Under the pieces are notes generated by a model, which saw only the letters and a list, made by a program, of their open reading frames with translations, ran no database searches and was not told the DNA's origin. Both the position numbers and the translations under genes were made by a program. Of a stretch of 64,000 nt of DNA, positions 34,326-49,505 are shown piece after piece; position 1 is the first letter of the stretch; each line of letters opens with the position of its first letter. The stretch comes from Arthrobacter echini. GTDB taxonomy: Bacteria > Actinomycetota > Actinomycetes > Actinomycetales > Micrococcaceae. The DNA lies in assembly GCF_008107445.1 (NCBI RefSeq), contig NZ_VSLD01000001.1:62001-126000 (forward strand), given 5' to 3'.

Positions 34326-36083
34326 TCAGCGGGTCTGCGCCAGGACGACTGCTGCGTGGGCCGGCAGGTGGAGCCTGCCGTCGGCGAGCTCCACGCCGTC
34401 CACGGTGGTCAGGAGCAGCTCGGCCGCTGCACCCGGCAGGGACACGGTGCGCCTCGACGTGCCGAGGTTCAGCACGACGACGGTGCCGGCGCGCCGCAGG
34501 AGGATCCAGCGGTCCTCCTCGTCGAACTCCACCGCGATACTGCCGAAATCGGCCTCGCGCAGATCGCGGCGTTCCGAGCGCAACCGGATGAGATCCCGGT
34601 AGGTGGAGAGCAGCACCGCGTGGTGTCCCTGCTCCAGCTCGGCCCAGTCCAGCTTGGCCGAGGCGAACGTCGCGGGGTCCTGAGGGTTGGGGACGTCCTT
34701 GGGGCGCCAGCCCATCCGCTCGAACTCCCTCAGCCGACCCTCTGCCGTCGCCGTGCCCAGCTCCGGCTCCGGATGGGAGGTGAAGAACGGCCACGGGGTC
34801 GACGCGCCGTACTCCTCGCCCATGAACAGCATCGGCGTGAAGGGGCCGAGGATGTTCAGGACAGCGGCCTGCGCGAGCTGGGTCGGGGTCAGCAGGGCAC
34901 CGAGGCGGTCCCCCGCGGCCCGGTTGCCGATCTGGTCATGATTCTGCGTGCAGACCACGAGCTGCAGCGGGCTCACCGTCGCCGCGTCGATCTCCCGGCC
35001 ATGGTGGCGTTCCCTGAAGGACGAGTAGGTCCCGTTGTGGAAGAAGCCGTCCTCGAGGACCTTCGCGAGCGCCCCGACCGAGTCGAAGTCGAGGTAGTAG
35101 CCGTCGATCTCCCCCGTCAGATTCACGTGCACCGCGTGGTGGAAGTCGTCGCTCCACTGCGCGGCGAGTCCGTACCCGCCCGCGCTGCGGGGCTCGATGA
35201 GACGGGGATCGTTGAGGTCAGACTCGGCGATGAGGAACAGGGGCTTGCCCAGCTCGGCGGCGCACTGGTCGGTGCGGGCACCGAACTCCTCCAGGATGTG
35301 GACCGCGCGTTCGTCGTGGAGGGCGTGCACCGCATCCAGCCGCAGCCCGTCCACGTGGTAGTCACGGAACCACATCAGCAGATTGTCGACCACGTACTCG
35401 CGTACCTCATCCGACTGCGGGCCGTCGAGGTTCAGCGAGTCGCCCCAGGTGTTGGACTTGCCGTCGGTCAGATACGGGCCGAAGAGTCCCAGGTAGTTGC
35501 CGCTCGGGCCGAGATGGTTGTAGACCACGTCCTGGATGACGCCGAGGCCGTGCCGGTGGGCCGCGTCGACGAATCGCTGGTAGGCCGCCGGGCCGCCGTA
35601 CGTCTCCTGCACGGCGTACCACAGGACGCCGTCGTACCCCCAGTTGTGGGTGCCGTTGAAGGCATTGACGGGCAGCAGTTCCACGTACTGTACGCCGAGG
35701 TCCGCGAGGTAGCCGAGCTTGTCGATCGCGGCGTCCAGGGTTCCCTCGGGGGTGAAGGTGCCCAGGTGCATCTCGTAGATGACGCCGCCGTCGAGCCCCG
35801 GTGAGACCCAGGAGCTGTCCTGCCAGGCATGGGCCGACGGATCGAAGGTGCGCGAGAGCCCATGGACGCCGTCGGGTTGCCGCCGCGATCTCGGATCCGG
35901 CACCGGGGTGTCGGATCCGTCCACCAGGTACCCGTAGGCCACGTCCGATGACGACGCCGGAGCCGGGGCCCCATCGGCGCTCCACCAGTGGCCCCCCTGC
36001 CGTGTCATCGGGTATTCGGCGCCGTCCGCCACCAGGGTGAGTGCGTCGGCGCGTGGCGCCCAGACATCGAAGGCATTCCTCAT
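34326..36083 (-). CDS. treZ: Malto-oligosyltrehalose trehalohydrolase
   Basis: 585 aa GH13 enzyme that releases trehalose from maltooligosyl-trehalose. N-terminal carbohydrate-binding module ([19 protein letters not shown]), then the barrel with [16 protein letters not shown], nucleophile in [11 protein letters not shown], acid/base in [10 protein letters not shown] and the third acid in [12 protein letters not shown] overlaps the treY stop (ATGA). Third gene of the treX-treY-treZ order. Its stop is adjacent to the end of the convergent MFS gene. Confidence 0.96.
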   Translation of the reverse strand: MRNAFDVWAPRADALTLVADGAEYPMTRQGGHWWSADGAPAPASSSDVAYGYLVDGSDTPVPDPRSRRQPDGVHGLSRTFDPSAHAWQDSSWVSPGLDGGVIYEMHLGTFTPEGTLDAAIDKLGYLADLGVQYVELLPVNAFNGTHNWGYDGVLWYAVQETYGGPAAYQRFVDAAHRHGLGVIQDVVYNHLGPSGNYLGLFGPYLTDGKSNTWGDSLNLDGPQSDEVREYVVDNLLMWFRDYHVDGLRLDAVHALHDERAVHILEEFGARTDQCAAELGKPLFLIAESDLNDPRLIEPRSAGGYGLAAQWSDDFHHAVHVNLTGEIDGYYLDFDSVGALAKVLEDGFFHNGTYSSFRERHHGREIDAATVSPLQLVVCTQNHDQIGNRAAGDRLGALLTPTQLAQAAVLNILGPFTPMLFMGEEYGASTPWPFFTSHPEPELGTATAEGRLREFERMGWRPKDVPNPQDPATFASAKLDWAELEQGHHAVLLSTYRDLIRLRSERRDLREADFGSIAVEFDEEDRWILLRRAGTVVVLNLGTSRRTVSLPGAAAELLLTTVDGVELADGRLHLPAHAAVVLAQTR

Positions 36084-38392
36084 GCTGCGTCCTCCTGGAC
36101 CAGTAGTGCGGCGGGGAAGGTGGCGAAGATCTCGGCGGCGTGCACGGTGCCCCCGCTCACCGTGGCGCCGGTGAGCGCGCAGGTGTAGGTCCCGGCAGGT
36201 AGCTCGAGCGTGGTCCCCTCCCAGCCGCCGCGTCGGGCGAGCCCGTAGGGCAACCGCGTGACGAGCGTGATGGCACCGCCGCGATCGAAGGCGAAGACGT
36301 GGCCCGCGGCGGCGCCGGATGCCGTGACCGCGGTGTACCCGGTGAACAGTTCCGGACGATCGCGGCGCAGCTTCAGGGCGCGCGAGACGACCAGCATCTT
36401 GGCTTCGGCGCCGGGGCCCACCTCGGGGAGCGCCCCGAAGTCGATGTCCGTCAACACCTTTCGGCGTGCCTCGTAGTCCACCTCACGGCGATTGTCCGGG
36501 TCCACGAGGGAGGTGTCCCAGAACTCTGTGCCCTGGTAGACATCGGGTACACCGGGCATGGTCAGCTGCAGCAGTTTCTGCGCCAGCGAGGTGGACCATC
36601 CCGCGTCCCGGATACGCTCGACCGTCTCCGTGATGAGCGCCGCCACGGCGGCGTCGTCGAACGCGGCGTCCACCGCGGCGTGCATGCCGCGCTCGAAGGC
36701 CTCGTCCGGTGCGGTCCAGTGCGTGCTGAGGTCCGCTTCACGGGAGGCCTTCTCGGCGTAGGCATGGGCGCGTTCCCGACCCAGCGGCCACGCGCCGATC
36801 AGTGACTGCCACAGCAGGGGCGCGAAGGTGGCATCACCGATGGGCGCGAGTTCCTCGAGCCGGCCGAGGATCCCCACCCAGTCCTCCGCGAGTTCGGACA
36901 GGACGGAGATGCGTGCCCGGGTGTCCTCGCTGCGTTTCGTGTCGTGGGTGCTGAGGGTGGTCATGGCCAGCGGGTTCGCGGTCTCCCGCTCGAGCAGCCG
37001 CCGGTGCAGCTCGAGTGGCTCGATCGAGAAGATGCTCGGGTCCGCTCCCACCTCGTTGAGTGAGACGAGGCGCGAGTACCGGTAGAACGCGGTGTCCTCG
37101 ACACCCTTCGCCATCACCATCCCGGAGGTCTGCTGGAATCGGCGCGGGAGCTCGGAGAGCTCCCCGACTCCGTTCAGGAAGGGGTTCAGGAGCGGATGCA
37201 GGGTGGAAATGGCGTCGGTGAGATCCGGACGCCTGATCCGGGCGTCGCGCACGGCATCCGCGAGGTACTGCGCGCCGCCGGGGAGGTAGCTGCGGTAGAC
37301 GGGGAAGCACGTGAGCAGTTCGGCGATCGCATCGACGGCGACGTCGGCATCGAGCCCGGCGTCGGTCGGGACGAGCCGCGCGAGGCGCAGCACCTCCGAG
37401 CGGAGGATCCCGTCCGCGATCCCACGCTTGGTGTGGTGGATCATCTCGTGGAAGGGATCGACCGGCACGGACCCGGTGAGAGCGTGCTCTCCGTCCGGGT
37501 CGGTGAACAGCCGGTCGATCTCCGCGAGCGCGTCGTACCCCGTGGTACCCGCCGTGTCCCACTCCGCGGGCAACGTCTCCCCCGGCTCGAGGATCTTCTC
37601 CACGAGGACGTAGGCTCCTCCGGTCAGGCTCCGGAGATCCCGGAGATAGCCCTCGGGGTCGGCGAGACCGTCCGGGTGGTCGATCCGCAGACCGTCGACG
37701 AGCCCGTCGTCGAACCACCGCTTCACCTCCGCATGGCTCTCCTCGAACACCCACGGCACCTCGACACGTAGCCCGGCCAGGGTGTTGACGCCGAAGAACC
37801 GCCGATAGTTCAGCTCGGAGTCCGCGCGGCGCCAGTTGACGAGTTCGTAGTGCTGCCGGGCGTGGACCTCGGCCGCCGAGTCCCCCGGATGGGCGGAGCC
37901 CTCGGCGAGGGGGAACCGGTTGTCGTAGTAGCGCAGCTCTCCGTCCACGAGGCTGAGCTGGTCCAGCTCGTCCTCGCCGTCCCCGAGGACCGGGATTCGG
38001 ATCCGGCCCCCGCCTGCGTCCCAGTCGACGTCGAACGCCTCCGCCATGCGCGATCCCCGACCCTCCTGCAGCAGTTGCCACCACCAGGCGTTGTCGGCGG
38101 GTGTCTGAACACCCATGTGGTTGGGGACGATGTCCACCAGCACGCCCATGCCCGCGGCGCGGGCGGCCTCGCTGAGCGCTGCGAGACCGTCCGGACCGCC
38201 GCGCACCGGATCGACGGCGGAGGGATCCGTCATGTCATAGCCATGATCGGATCCCTCCTCGGCCGTCAGGATCGGCGAGAGGTACACCCAGTCCACTCCG
38301 AGATCATGCAGATACGGCACGAGGGCTGCTGCTTCGTGCAGATCGAACTCGTCGCGGATCTGCAGCCGATAGGTCGATGTCGGTGTCAACAC
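36080..38392 (-). CDS. treY: Malto-oligosyltrehalose synthase
   Basis: 770 aa GH13 enzyme that turns the reducing-end glucose of maltooligosaccharides into a terminal trehalose unit. Signature N-terminus [30 protein letters not shown], catalytic Asp in [14 protein letters not shown], Glu in [11 protein letters not shown], and [14 protein letters not shown]. The C-terminal beta domain begins near residue 690. It lies 47 nt after treX. Confidence 0.97.
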   Translation of the reverse strand: MLTPTSTYRLQIRDEFDLHEAAALVPYLHDLGVDWVYLSPILTAEEGSDHGYDMTDPSAVDPVRGGPDGLAALSEAARAAGMGVLVDIVPNHMGVQTPADNAWWWQLLQEGRGSRMAEAFDVDWDAGGGRIRIPVLGDGEDELDQLSLVDGELRYYDNRFPLAEGSAHPGDSAAEVHARQHYELVNWRRADSELNYRRFFGVNTLAGLRVEVPWVFEESHAEVKRWFDDGLVDGLRIDHPDGLADPEGYLRDLRSLTGGAYVLVEKILEPGETLPAEWDTAGTTGYDALAEIDRLFTDPDGEHALTGSVPVDPFHEMIHHTKRGIADGILRSEVLRLARLVPTDAGLDADVAVDAIAELLTCFPVYRSYLPGGAQYLADAVRDARIRRPDLTDAISTLHPLLNPFLNGVGELSELPRRFQQTSGMVMAKGVEDTAFYRYSRLVSLNEVGADPSIFSIEPLELHRRLLERETANPLAMTTLSTHDTKRSEDTRARISVLSELAEDWVGILGRLEELAPIGDATFAPLLWQSLIGAWPLGRERAHAYAEKASREADLSTHWTAPDEAFERGMHAAVDAAFDDAAVAALITETVERIRDAGWSTSLAQKLLQLTMPGVPDVYQGTEFWDTSLVDPDNRREVDYEARRKVLTDIDFGALPEVGPGAEAKMLVVSRALKLRRDRPELFTGYTAVTASGAAAGHVFAFDRGGAITLVTRLPYGLARRGGWEGTTLELPAGTYTCALTGATVSGGTVHAAEIFATFPAALLVQEDAA

Positions 38393-38439
38393 GTGGGGGT
38401 CCTCCTCGGACTAGGGGTGGGTGTGCCGGTGGGTGGCGC

Positions 38440-40626
<2,187 letters not shown>

Positions 40627-40764
40627 CAGGTCTCCTTGGTGTCTTCTGCTGCGGACGCCCCGATGGGTGCCCGCGGACGCGCTCGTCGGCTTCGCGGACT
40701 GGTGCCGCGGCCGATTGATCCGTATCTAGCGTATTCAGGTCCGGGCCCTGGCACCGCACCCGGC

Positions 40765-42318
40765 TCACATGGCCGGTCGACACTCCTCGAGGAGGTCGGC
40801 GATGACCGGACCGATGTCCGCCGGAAGGTCTGACACGACGACGGGTCCCCGTGCCGCTGCCCGCAGGCCGGCCCGCCCGTGGATCAGGGCCCCTGCAGCC
40901 GCCACGACGGCCCACAGGTCCTCGCGGGCCACGCCCGCGCGATCCGCTGCCCGGTCGTCCTCGGCGAGGCTCGCGGCCAGGGCTCCGACAATACCCGACA
41001 GGGTGTCACCGGACCCGGCCGCAGCGAGCCAGGGACTGGCATCCCGCTGCACGAAGAGTGCACCCGAGGGCGCTGCGACGGTCGTGGCGAACCCCTTGAG
41101 CAGCACCGTCGCCCCCGTCACCTCCGCCGCCAGCAGCGCGTAGCGGGCCGGTTCGGACTCGATGTCCGCCCGCTCCGTCTCGAGGCCGCGGGCCGCCAGG
41201 AGCCAACTGAGCTCCCCGGCGTGCGGGGTCAGGATCACGTGGGACCCGACGCGCTCCGGCAACTGGGTCAGTGCTTCGGCATCGACCACCACGGGGAGTC
41301 CCGAACCGATGGCGTCCGCGGCGCGCTGCCGCTGTTCGTCGTCGTCCACTGCTCCCGGACCGACGAGCCAGGCCTGGGACCGCGCACCGGAGACGGGGCC
41401 GGTGGAGGCCACCGCCTCCGGGCTCCGCTGGTGGACGAGCGCCGCGACCGCTTCGGGTCCGAGGTACCGCACCATGCCGATCCCCGTGGCAAGCGCGGCC
41501 CCGACGGCGAGGACCGCCGCGCCCGGATAGCGGGCAGAGCCGGCTGCGACGCCCAGTACGCCACGCGAGTACTTGTGGTCCTGCGTGGTGGGTCGCCGGA
41601 TCAGGGCCGCGACGTCGGCGTCGAGCAGGGACCGGACGGAGGGTCGGGACGAGAAGGAGAGACCGAGGTCCACCACGTTCAGCTCGCCGGCCGCGGCGGC
41701 TCCGTCGCCGAGGAGGAGCCCGGGTTTCGGGGCACCGAAGGTGACGGTTGCGTCAGCGGCGAGGACCGTGCCGGTCACACGGCCGTCGTCGACGCCGATC
41801 CCGCTCGGCAGATCGCAGGCGACCACGAGTGCGGAGCGCGTGCCGCGCGGGCCTGCCGCTGCGGTGAAGGCCTGTACGAAGCGCAGGGCGCGCCCGCGCA
41901 GACCGCCGTCCGCGCCGATGCCGAGGATGCCGTCGATGACGACGTCAGCTGCCGCCGCGTGCTCCGCGAGGTCCTCAGGCGCTGCGTCGTCGTCGACCCT
42001 GATGCCGGTACCGCCAGCCCGCTCGAGCGCGCGGAGCGACTCCTCATGGACGCGATCGGCAAGGATGACGGCCGTGACGCTCGCACCGCGGCGCGCGAGG
42101 CGCTCCCCCGCGTACAGTGCGTCGGCTCCGTTGTTCCCGCTGCCCGCGAGGACGACGACGGTGGCCCCGTAGGTGCCGCGACCGCTCTCGCGCAGCAGGC
42201 CCACGACGACGCCGGCCAGGGCATGAGCCGCCCGCTGCATCAGGGCATCACCCTGCCCGGCGTCGAGGAACGGGGCCTCCGCAGCGCGGACGTCGGACCC
42301 GGAAAAGGCTTCAAGCAT
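40765..42318 (-). CDS. nnrD: Bifunctional NAD(P)H-hydrate epimerase / ADP-dependent dehydratase
   Basis: 517 aa. Repairs damaged NAD(P)H hydrates. N-terminal YjeF_N epimerase domain to about residue 235 (VVVLAGSGNNGADALYAGERLARRG; DGILGIGADGGLRG) and C-terminal ribokinase-like dehydratase with ILTPHAGELSWLLA and WLAAAGSGDTLSGIVGAL. In most Micrococcaceae the gene is followed directly by alr; here it is followed by the trehalose genes. Cotranscribed with acpS and glmS in the order glmS-acpS-nnrD. Confidence 0.95.
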   Translation of the reverse strand: MLEAFSGSDVRAAEAPFLDAGQGDALMQRAAHALAGVVVGLLRESGRGTYGATVVVLAGSGNNGADALYAGERLARRGASVTAVILADRVHEESLRALERAGGTGIRVDDDAAPEDLAEHAAAADVVIDGILGIGADGGLRGRALRFVQAFTAAAGPRGTRSALVVACDLPSGIGVDDGRVTGTVLAADATVTFGAPKPGLLLGDGAAAAGELNVVDLGLSFSSRPSVRSLLDADVAALIRRPTTQDHKYSRGVLGVAAGSARYPGAAVLAVGAALATGIGMVRYLGPEAVAALVHQRSPEAVASTGPVSGARSQAWLVGPGAVDDDEQRQRAADAIGSGLPVVVDAEALTQLPERVGSHVILTPHAGELSWLLAARGLETERADIESEPARYALLAAEVTGATVLLKGFATTVAAPSGALFVQRDASPWLAAAGSGDTLSGIVGALAASLAEDDRAADRAGVAREDLWAVVAAAGALIHGRAGLRAAARGPVVVSDLPADIGPVIADLLEECRPAM

Positions 42319-42362
42319 ATGGTCGAGCTTAGCGGCAACGCGGCCGATGATCAGTACGGTTA

Positions 42363-42734
42363 CTATTCGGCGTCCGCAGGCGCCGGGCCTTCCGCCACGG
42401 CCATGGCGGTGGCGAGACCGCCGTCGTGACTCATGGACAGGTGCCAGGCGTGTACTCCGCGGGCGCGGGCGGCGTCGGCCACGGTCCCGTCGAGGACCAC
42501 GGAGGGTGCGCCGGCAGCGTCCAGCGCGATCGTGCAGTGCTGCCAGTTCATACCCACGGGAGCTCCGAGGGCCTTGGCGATGGCCTCCTTCGCGGCGAAG
42601 CGCGCCGCGAGCGACTGCGTGCTCAGGCCACGCTCCGACGGCACGAAAAGCCTCTCGCGGAGCCCGGGGGTCCGCTCGAGCTGCCCCTGGAACCTCGCGA
42701 TGTCCACGACATCCATCCCGATCCCGACGATCAT
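42363..42734 (-). CDS. acpS: Holo-[acyl-carrier-protein] synthase
   Basis: 123 aa. Attaches the 4'-phosphopantetheine arm to ACP. Magnesium ligand Asp8 in [12 protein letters not shown] and Glu58-type residue in [14 protein letters not shown], followed by [11 protein letters not shown]. It comes 51 nt after glmS and 44 nt before nnrD on the same strand. Confidence 0.95.
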   Translation of the reverse strand: MIVGIGMDVVDIARFQGQLERTPGLRERLFVPSERGLSTQSLAARFAAKEAIAKALGAPVGMNWQHCTIALDAAGAPSVVLDGTVADAARARGVHAWHLSMSHDGGLATAMAVAEGPAPADAE

Positions 42735-42785
42735 GCCGACGTGCCTCCCCGTACCGCGCCGACCCGTCGGGGCGAGATCGTCGCT

Positions 42786-44726
<1,941 letters not shown>

Positions 44727-44787
44727 GGGCTCCAGCTTACCGGTGGCCGTGTTTGTTAATGAGCACCCCACCGTGCAGAATCATCGG

Positions 44788-45765
44788 GTGAGTGACAGAA
44801 GCACGAGCACGCAGCAGACCTCGGGTGCCGAATCCTTCACTCCCTTCGTCGAGCTGGACCGACAGATGTGGTCCCGCCTCTCCCACGAGATCGAGAGCCC
44901 GCTGAACGTCGAGGACGTGCAGCGCCTGAAGGGTCTCGGCGATGCCCTCAACCTCGACGAGGTACGCGAGGTCTACCTGCCCCTCTCCCGGCTGCTGAAC
45001 CTCTACATCGCCGCGGCGGGACAGCTGCACCGGGCCACCAACACCTTCCTCGGCGAGACCACCACGAGAACGCCATTCGTGATCGGTGTCGCCGGCTCCG
45101 TGGCGGTGGGCAAGTCCACCACGGCGCGGGTTCTCCGCGAACTGCTGCGGCGCTGGCCCGGCACCCCCCGTGTGGATCTGGTCACCACGGACGGTTTCCT
45201 CTACCCGAACGCGGAACTCGAACGGCGCGGCCTGATGCAGCGCAAGGGCTTCCCGGAATCCTATGACCGGCGCCGACTGCTGCGTTTCGTCAGCGAGGTC
45301 AAGAGCGGGGCCGCCGAGGTGCGAGCTCCTTGGTACTCCCACCTCACCTACGACATCGTGCCCGGTCGGGAGGTGGTGGTGCGTCGTCCGGATGTGCTGA
45401 TCGTCGAGGGGCTCAATGTCCTGGCGCCGGCCCGTCCGCGCTCCGACGGCATCACCGGCCTCGCGTTGAGCGACTTCTTCGACTTCTCCATCTTTGTCGA
45501 CGCAAAGACCGCCTACATCCGGCAGTGGTACGTCCACCGCTTCCAGTCGCTGCGCACCAGCGCCTTCGCCGACCCGGACTCGTACTTCCACCGCTACGCG
45601 AGCCTCACGGACGACGAGGCCCGTGAGACGGCCACCGGCATCTGGGAGCGGATCAACGAACCCAACCTGCTCAGGAACGTCCTGCCCACCCGTGGGCGCG
45701 CGCAGCTTGTCCTGACGAAGGACGCCGATCACTCCATCCGGCGCATGCTCCTCCGGAAGACGTGA
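44788..45765 (+). CDS. coaA: Type I pantothenate kinase
   Basis: 325 aa from GTG at 44788; longer in-frame starts reach into glmS. Walker [21 protein letters not shown], followed by [28 protein letters not shown] and [10 protein letters not shown]. All are standard for prokaryotic CoaA, which starts coenzyme A synthesis. No clear Shine-Dalgarno. Its stop overlaps the following lipoprotein gene (GTGA). Confidence 0.95.
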   Translation: MSDRSTSTQQTSGAESFTPFVELDRQMWSRLSHEIESPLNVEDVQRLKGLGDALNLDEVREVYLPLSRLLNLYIAAAGQLHRATNTFLGETTTRTPFVIGVAGSVAVGKSTTARVLRELLRRWPGTPRVDLVTTDGFLYPNAELERRGLMQRKGFPESYDRRRLLRFVSEVKSGAAEVRAPWYSHLTYDIVPGREVVVRRPDVLIVEGLNVLAPARPRSDGITGLALSDFFDFSIFVDAKTAYIRQWYVHRFQSLRTSAFADPDSYFHRYASLTDDEARETATGIWERINEPNLLRNVLPTRGRAQLVLTKDADHSIRRMLLRKT

Positions 45766-46550
45766 CGGTGCGCGTGCGCCGGCTTGCGGCGGTGCTGGCC
45801 GTCCTGGCCCTCCCGGCGTGTGCGTCGGGGGGGTCGACGGCGGCACCCGCCCCCCCGGGGTTGGTACCTCCGCCCCCTGCCGTGGAACGCCCCGTGCCGT
45901 CCTCGCCGGACGCGACGACGCCGGCACCGTCCACCACGCCTGCCGCCCCTCCTTCGGCAGGAGCCCAAGCCGATCCCACGGCGCCGGACGTCGTCGTGAA
46001 CAAGCAGCGCCCCCTGCTCCCCCTCGATTTCGAGCCGGCCGAACTACGTCCACTCGATGCGTCCGCCGGTCCTGATATCCGCCTGCGGCCCGATGCGGCG
46101 GAGGCCGTGGAGAAGATGGTCGACGCCGCAGGCCAAGAGGGAGTGGGCCTGGTGATCGTCAGCGGGTATCGTTCCTACGCCGAGCAGCAGTCCACCTACG
46201 CCCACTGGGTGGCCCAGTACGGCGGTGCCACGGGCGCCGACGCGGTCTCCGCCCGACCCGGCCACTCGGAGCACCAGACCGGACTCGCCTTCGACATCGC
46301 CCAGGACGACGGGGCATGTACGCTCGTCTCCTGCTTCGCCCAGACCCGGGCTGCCCGCTGGACGGCGCTGCACGCCCCGGAGTACGGGATCATCCTGCGC
46401 TACCCCCTCGGGTTCGACCGGATCACCGGTTTCTTCGCGGAGCCGTGGCACTTCCGCTATGTGGGCACGGACGTGGCTCTGGCCATGAAGGACGCAGGCC
46501 AGGAAACGCTGGAGGAGTACTTCGGGCTCCCCGCGGCGCCGTCCTACTGA
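45762..46550 (+). CDS. VanY-type D-alanyl-D-alanine carboxypeptidase lipoprotein
   Basis: 262 aa, GTG start overlapping coaA. Signal with lipobox ALPAC (Cys20), then a Pro/Ala-rich linker to about residue 75, then the peptidase M15B domain: [13 protein letters not shown], the zinc site [11 protein letters not shown] (His and Asp) and EPWHFRYVG with the catalytic Glu and third zinc His. An extracellular enzyme that trims stem peptides of peptidoglycan; not evidence of vancomycin resistance. Confidence 0.88.
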   Translation: MTVRVRRLAAVLAVLALPACASGGSTAAPAPPGLVPPPPAVERPVPSSPDATTPAPSTTPAAPPSAGAQADPTAPDVVVNKQRPLLPLDFEPAELRPLDASAGPDIRLRPDAAEAVEKMVDAAGQEGVGLVIVSGYRSYAEQQSTYAHWVAQYGGATGADAVSARPGHSEHQTGLAFDIAQDDGACTLVSCFAQTRAARWTALHAPEYGIILRYPLGFDRITGFFAEPWHFRYVGTDVALAMKDAGQETLEEYFGLPAAPSY

Positions 46551-46709
46551 GTTCGGACCGCCCCCGCGCACTGCGGCTCCTCCACGCCGTCGTGCGCGGT
46601 TCCTGCACGGATCCGGGGACTCCGAGCCCGGAAGGAGCCTGTCCCGGCGTCACCGAAGGGCGTTGTGCCGAGCGTCCACCCGGTCGGGTCCGAGCGAAGG
46701 CGCGGAAGG

Positions 46710-48068
46710 TCAGGCGACCGGCTCGAGGGCGAGGCGTTCCTGCACCGTCGCGGCGAGTTCCTCTGCCACCCGCTGCGCTGTGGCTGTGTCTGCCGCCTCG
46801 ACCATGACCCGCACCACAGGCTCGGTGCCGGAGGGGCGCAGCAGCACACGGCCGGTGTCCCCGAGCAGCGACCCCGCGCGACGTACCGCGTTCTGCACGA
46901 CCTCGTCGGACCGGACGGCAGCACGGTCCACACCCTTCACATTGATGAGTACCTGAGGGAGCTTCGTCATCACGCCGGTGAGCTCCTTCAGGGTCTTGCC
47001 CGTCTCCGCCATCCGCGCGGCGAGCTGCAGGCCCGTCAGCACACCGTCACCTGTGGTCGCGTATTCGGCGAAGATGACGTGACCGGACTGCTCGCCACCG
47101 AGGCTGAAGCCTCCGGCATTCATGCCCTCCAGCACGTAGCGGTCTCCCACCCCGGTCTCCCGCAGCGTGATGCCCGCCTCGGCCAGCGCGATCTTCAGGC
47201 CCAGATTGCTCATGACGGTGGCTACCAGGGTGTTGTCCGTCAGCTTCCCGGCGTCCTTCAGCGCGAGCGCCATCACGGCCATGATCTGGTCGCCGTCCAC
47301 GACCGAGCCCTCATGGTCGACGGCGAGGCAGCGATCGGCGTCGCCGTCATGGGCGATGCCGAGGTCGGCACCGTGCTCGAGCACCGCCGCCTGCAGGAGC
47401 CCCAGGTGGGTGGAACCGTATCCGTCGTTGATGTTGATGCCGTCGGGTTCCGCGCCGATCACCACGATATCGGCGCCCGCGTTCCTGAACACCTCGGGTG
47501 AACAGCCGCTGGCCGCGCCGTGGGCGCAGTCGAGCACCACCTTGATGCCGTCGAGGCGGCGCGGGAGTGTCTGCAGCAGATGGACGACGTAGCGGTCCTC
47601 CGCGTCCGCGAAGCGTTGGATGCGTCCCACGTCGCCGGCCAGGGGCCGTCGACTCGGCCTCCCCATCTCCGCTTCGATGGCATCCTCGAGCGCGTCGCTG
47701 AGCTTCTTGCCCCCGCGAGCGAGGAACTTGATGCCGTTGTCCGGGGCAGGATTGTGGGAGGCGGAGATCATGACGCCGAAGTCGGCCTTCAGATCAGCGA
47801 CCAGGAAGGCGGCTGCCGGTGTGGGCAGCACGCCGGCGTCGAACACGTCGACTCCGGCGCTGGCGAGGCCGGCTTCGACGGCGGCGGCAATGAACTCTCC
47901 ACTGATGCGTGGATCGCGGGCGATGACGGCGGTGGGCCGACGCCCGCCCTCGACGGCATTGTGGCCGAGGACCACAGCGGCCGCCTGGGCCAGGTGGAGG
48001 GACAGTTCGGCGGTGATCAGACCATTGGCCAGACCTCGCACACCATCGGTACCGAATAACTTGCTCAT
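46710..48068 (-). CDS. glmM: Phosphoglucosamine mutase
   Basis: 452 aa from the second ATG (48068), which has AGGA 8 nt upstream; the first ATG at 48077 adds three residues. Second step of UDP-GlcNAc synthesis. N-terminus [14 protein letters not shown]; phosphoserine in [13 protein letters not shown]; metal loop [12 protein letters not shown]-terminal [15 protein letters not shown]. It is downstream of rplM-rpsI, separated by strong hairpins, the usual actinobacterial order. Confidence 0.97.
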   Translation of the reverse strand: MSKLFGTDGVRGLANGLITAELSLHLAQAAAVVLGHNAVEGGRRPTAVIARDPRISGEFIAAAVEAGLASAGVDVFDAGVLPTPAAAFLVADLKADFGVMISASHNPAPDNGIKFLARGGKKLSDALEDAIEAEMGRPSRRPLAGDVGRIQRFADAEDRYVVHLLQTLPRRLDGIKVVLDCAHGAASGCSPEVFRNAGADIVVIGAEPDGININDGYGSTHLGLLQAAVLEHGADLGIAHDGDADRCLAVDHEGSVVDGDQIMAVMALALKDAGKLTDNTLVATVMSNLGLKIALAEAGITLRETGVGDRYVLEGMNAGGFSLGGEQSGHVIFAEYATTGDGVLTGLQLAARMAETGKTLKELTGVMTKLPQVLINVKGVDRAAVRSDEVVQNAVRRAGSLLGDTGRVLLRPSGTEPVVRVMVEAADTATAQRVAEELAATVQERLALEPVA

Positions 48069-48131
48069 CGTTGACATCCTAGGAGAAGAACATGAGACCG
48101 CCGGGGTACGGACCCCATCAGGTTAAAGCAC

Positions 48132-48162
48132 GATGCCCGTCCGAGGAGCATGGACGGGCATC
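48132..48162 (-). terminator. Hairpin between rpsI and glmM
   Basis: Perfect 11-bp stem (GATGCCCGTCC and its complement) with a 9-nt loop; on the minus strand it is followed by CGTGCTTTAACC, so it can act as a terminator for rplM-rpsI. Confidence 0.65.
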
Positions 48163-48207
48163 CGAGCGTGTCCCGGCGGAATCCTGCCGGACAGACAGCG
48201 CGTGGAG

Positions 48208-48288
48208 CCAAGCGCTGGATCCTGCCGAGGGGACCCGGTGGAGATCGCCTCAGCGATCTCCACGGGGTAGGCAGGATCTAGCGCTTGG
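48208..48288 (-). repeat. 81-nt extended stem-loop that includes the rpsI stop codon
   Basis: Outer arms 48208-48226 and 48270-48288 pair over 19 bp with one mismatch; an inner perfect 11-bp hairpin lies at 48238-48263 with loop CTCA; ACCC (48233-48236) can also pair with GGGT (48265-48268). The right outer arm contains the last codons and stop (48278-48280) of rpsI. Likely a terminator or 3'-end stabiliser. Confidence 0.7.
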
Positions 48289-48775
48289 AGTACTGCGGTG
48301 CCTTACGGGCCTTCTTGAGACCGGCCTTCTTGCGTTCGATCACGCGGGCGTCGCGGGTGAGGAAGCCGGCCTTCTTGAGGGCGGGCCGGTTGTTCTCGCG
48401 GTCGATCTCGTTCAGCGTGCGAGCCACACCGAGCCGCAGTGCTCCGGCCTGACCGGACGGTCCACCACCGTGGATACGAGCGATCACGTCGTAGGCGCCG
48501 TCGAGCTCGAGGAGCTTGAAGGGGTCGTTGACTTCCTGCTGGTGCAGCTTGTTCGGGAAGTAGTCGGCGAGCTCGCGCCCGTTGACGATCCACTTGCCCG
48601 TGCCGGGCACCAGGCGCACCCGGGCGATTGCTTCCTTGCGGCGCCCCACGGCTCCGCCGCCGACGGTCAGTGCGGGACGTTCCTTGACGGCCGTCTCGGC
48701 ACCCTCGGTCGACTCTGAGGTGTAGCTGGTGAGCTCCTCAGTCGGTTCATTCATCTCTTCAGTGTTCTGAGCCAC
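48278..48775 (-). CDS. rpsI: 30S ribosomal protein S9 with N-terminal acidic extension
   Basis: 165 aa; the conserved S9 begins near residue 43 with [17 protein letters not shown] and ends [13 protein letters not shown], whose C-terminal tail contacts tRNA in the P site. The first about 38 residues are acidic ([20 protein letters not shown]). Follows rplM by 37 nt. The last codons form one arm of a large stem-loop. Confidence 0.97.
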   Translation of the reverse strand: MAQNTEEMNEPTEELTSYTSESTEGAETAVKERPALTVGGGAVGRRKEAIARVRLVPGTGKWIVNGRELADYFPNKLHQQEVNDPFKLLELDGAYDVIARIHGGGPSGQAGALRLGVARTLNEIDRENNRPALKKAGFLTRDARVIERKKAGLKKARKAPQYSKR

Positions 48776-48812
48776 GGTTCTCCTTGAAGCTGTTTAGTGT
48801 CGGTGGCCAGGA

Positions 48813-49256
48813 CTACTGGGCGACCTGGGTGATTTCGTACGTCACGGGCTGCTGTGCCGCGTGGGGGTGCTCGGCGCCGCGGTAGACCTTGAGCTTGCCG
48901 ATCTGCTGGGCTGCGAGGGAGTTCTTGGGGAGCATGCCGCGAATGGCCTTCTCCACCGCACGCTCGGGGTTCTTCTCCAGCAGCTCGGCGTAGTTGGAGG
49001 ACTTGAGGCCGCCCGGGAACCCGGAGTGGCGGTAGGCGCGCTTCTGCTCGAGCTTGGCGCCCGTAAGCGCCACCTTGTCGGCGTTGATGATGACCACGAA
49101 GTCGCCCATGTCCATGTGCGGAGCGAAGGTCGGCTTGTGCTTCCCGCGCAGCAGGATGGCGGTCTGGCTGGCAAGCCGGCCGAGGACGACGTCGGTTGCA
49201 TCGATTACGTGCCATTGGCGGGTGATGTCGCCTGGCTTCGGGGTGTACGTACGCAC
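48813..49256 (-). CDS. rplM: 50S ribosomal protein L13
   Basis: 147 aa from GTG at 49256 (GAAGG about 9 nt upstream), the exact family length; the open frame to 49331 is leader. Conserved [37 protein letters not shown] and the C-terminal [13 protein letters not shown]. First gene of the rplM-rpsI unit. Confidence 0.97.
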   Translation of the reverse strand: MRTYTPKPGDITRQWHVIDATDVVLGRLASQTAILLRGKHKPTFAPHMDMGDFVVIINADKVALTGAKLEQKRAYRHSGFPGGLKSSNYAELLEKNPERAVEKAIRGMLPKNSLAAQQIGKLKVYRGAEHPHAAQQPVTYEITQVAQ

Positions 49257-49475
49257 GGTTATGGCCTTCGTTTCTGTTTCGGTGTCGCTCACGGGAACGG
49301 TGACCCTGATCCGCGAACTCAGCTGACTCATGCGCTACCGGAACTTCAGGTGAGGGCTGAAATACGGCCAGGGATCCCGTGGATCTCGGCTCCGCCCCCG
49401 GGCCAGGTGGTTCTGCAACTGAACCGCTCCGAAGAACGAAGACGTATCGAGATGGGATACGCACGACGACTGCCA

Positions 49476-49505
49476 ACTTTAGCGTGCCACGCTGGTATAT
49501 GGCAA
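49476..49505 (-). promoter_or_regulatory. Candidate promoter for rplM-rpsI
   Basis: On the minus strand TTGCCA (49505 to 49500) and TAAAGT (49481 to 49476) are 18 nt apart. This would give a leader of about 210 nt before rplM, long enough for a regulatory RNA, though I recognise none. It overlaps the end of the EAL gene. Confidence 0.4.

Noticed and set aside
44727-44787. glmS ribozyme or riboswitch before glmS
   Set aside because: Only 61 bp separate glmS from coaA and none of the conserved glmS ribozyme elements are visible.
45762-46550. Vancomycin-resistance gene
   Set aside because: The VanY-type domain is common in housekeeping D,D-carboxypeptidases; no vanHAX or vanRS genes adjoin it.
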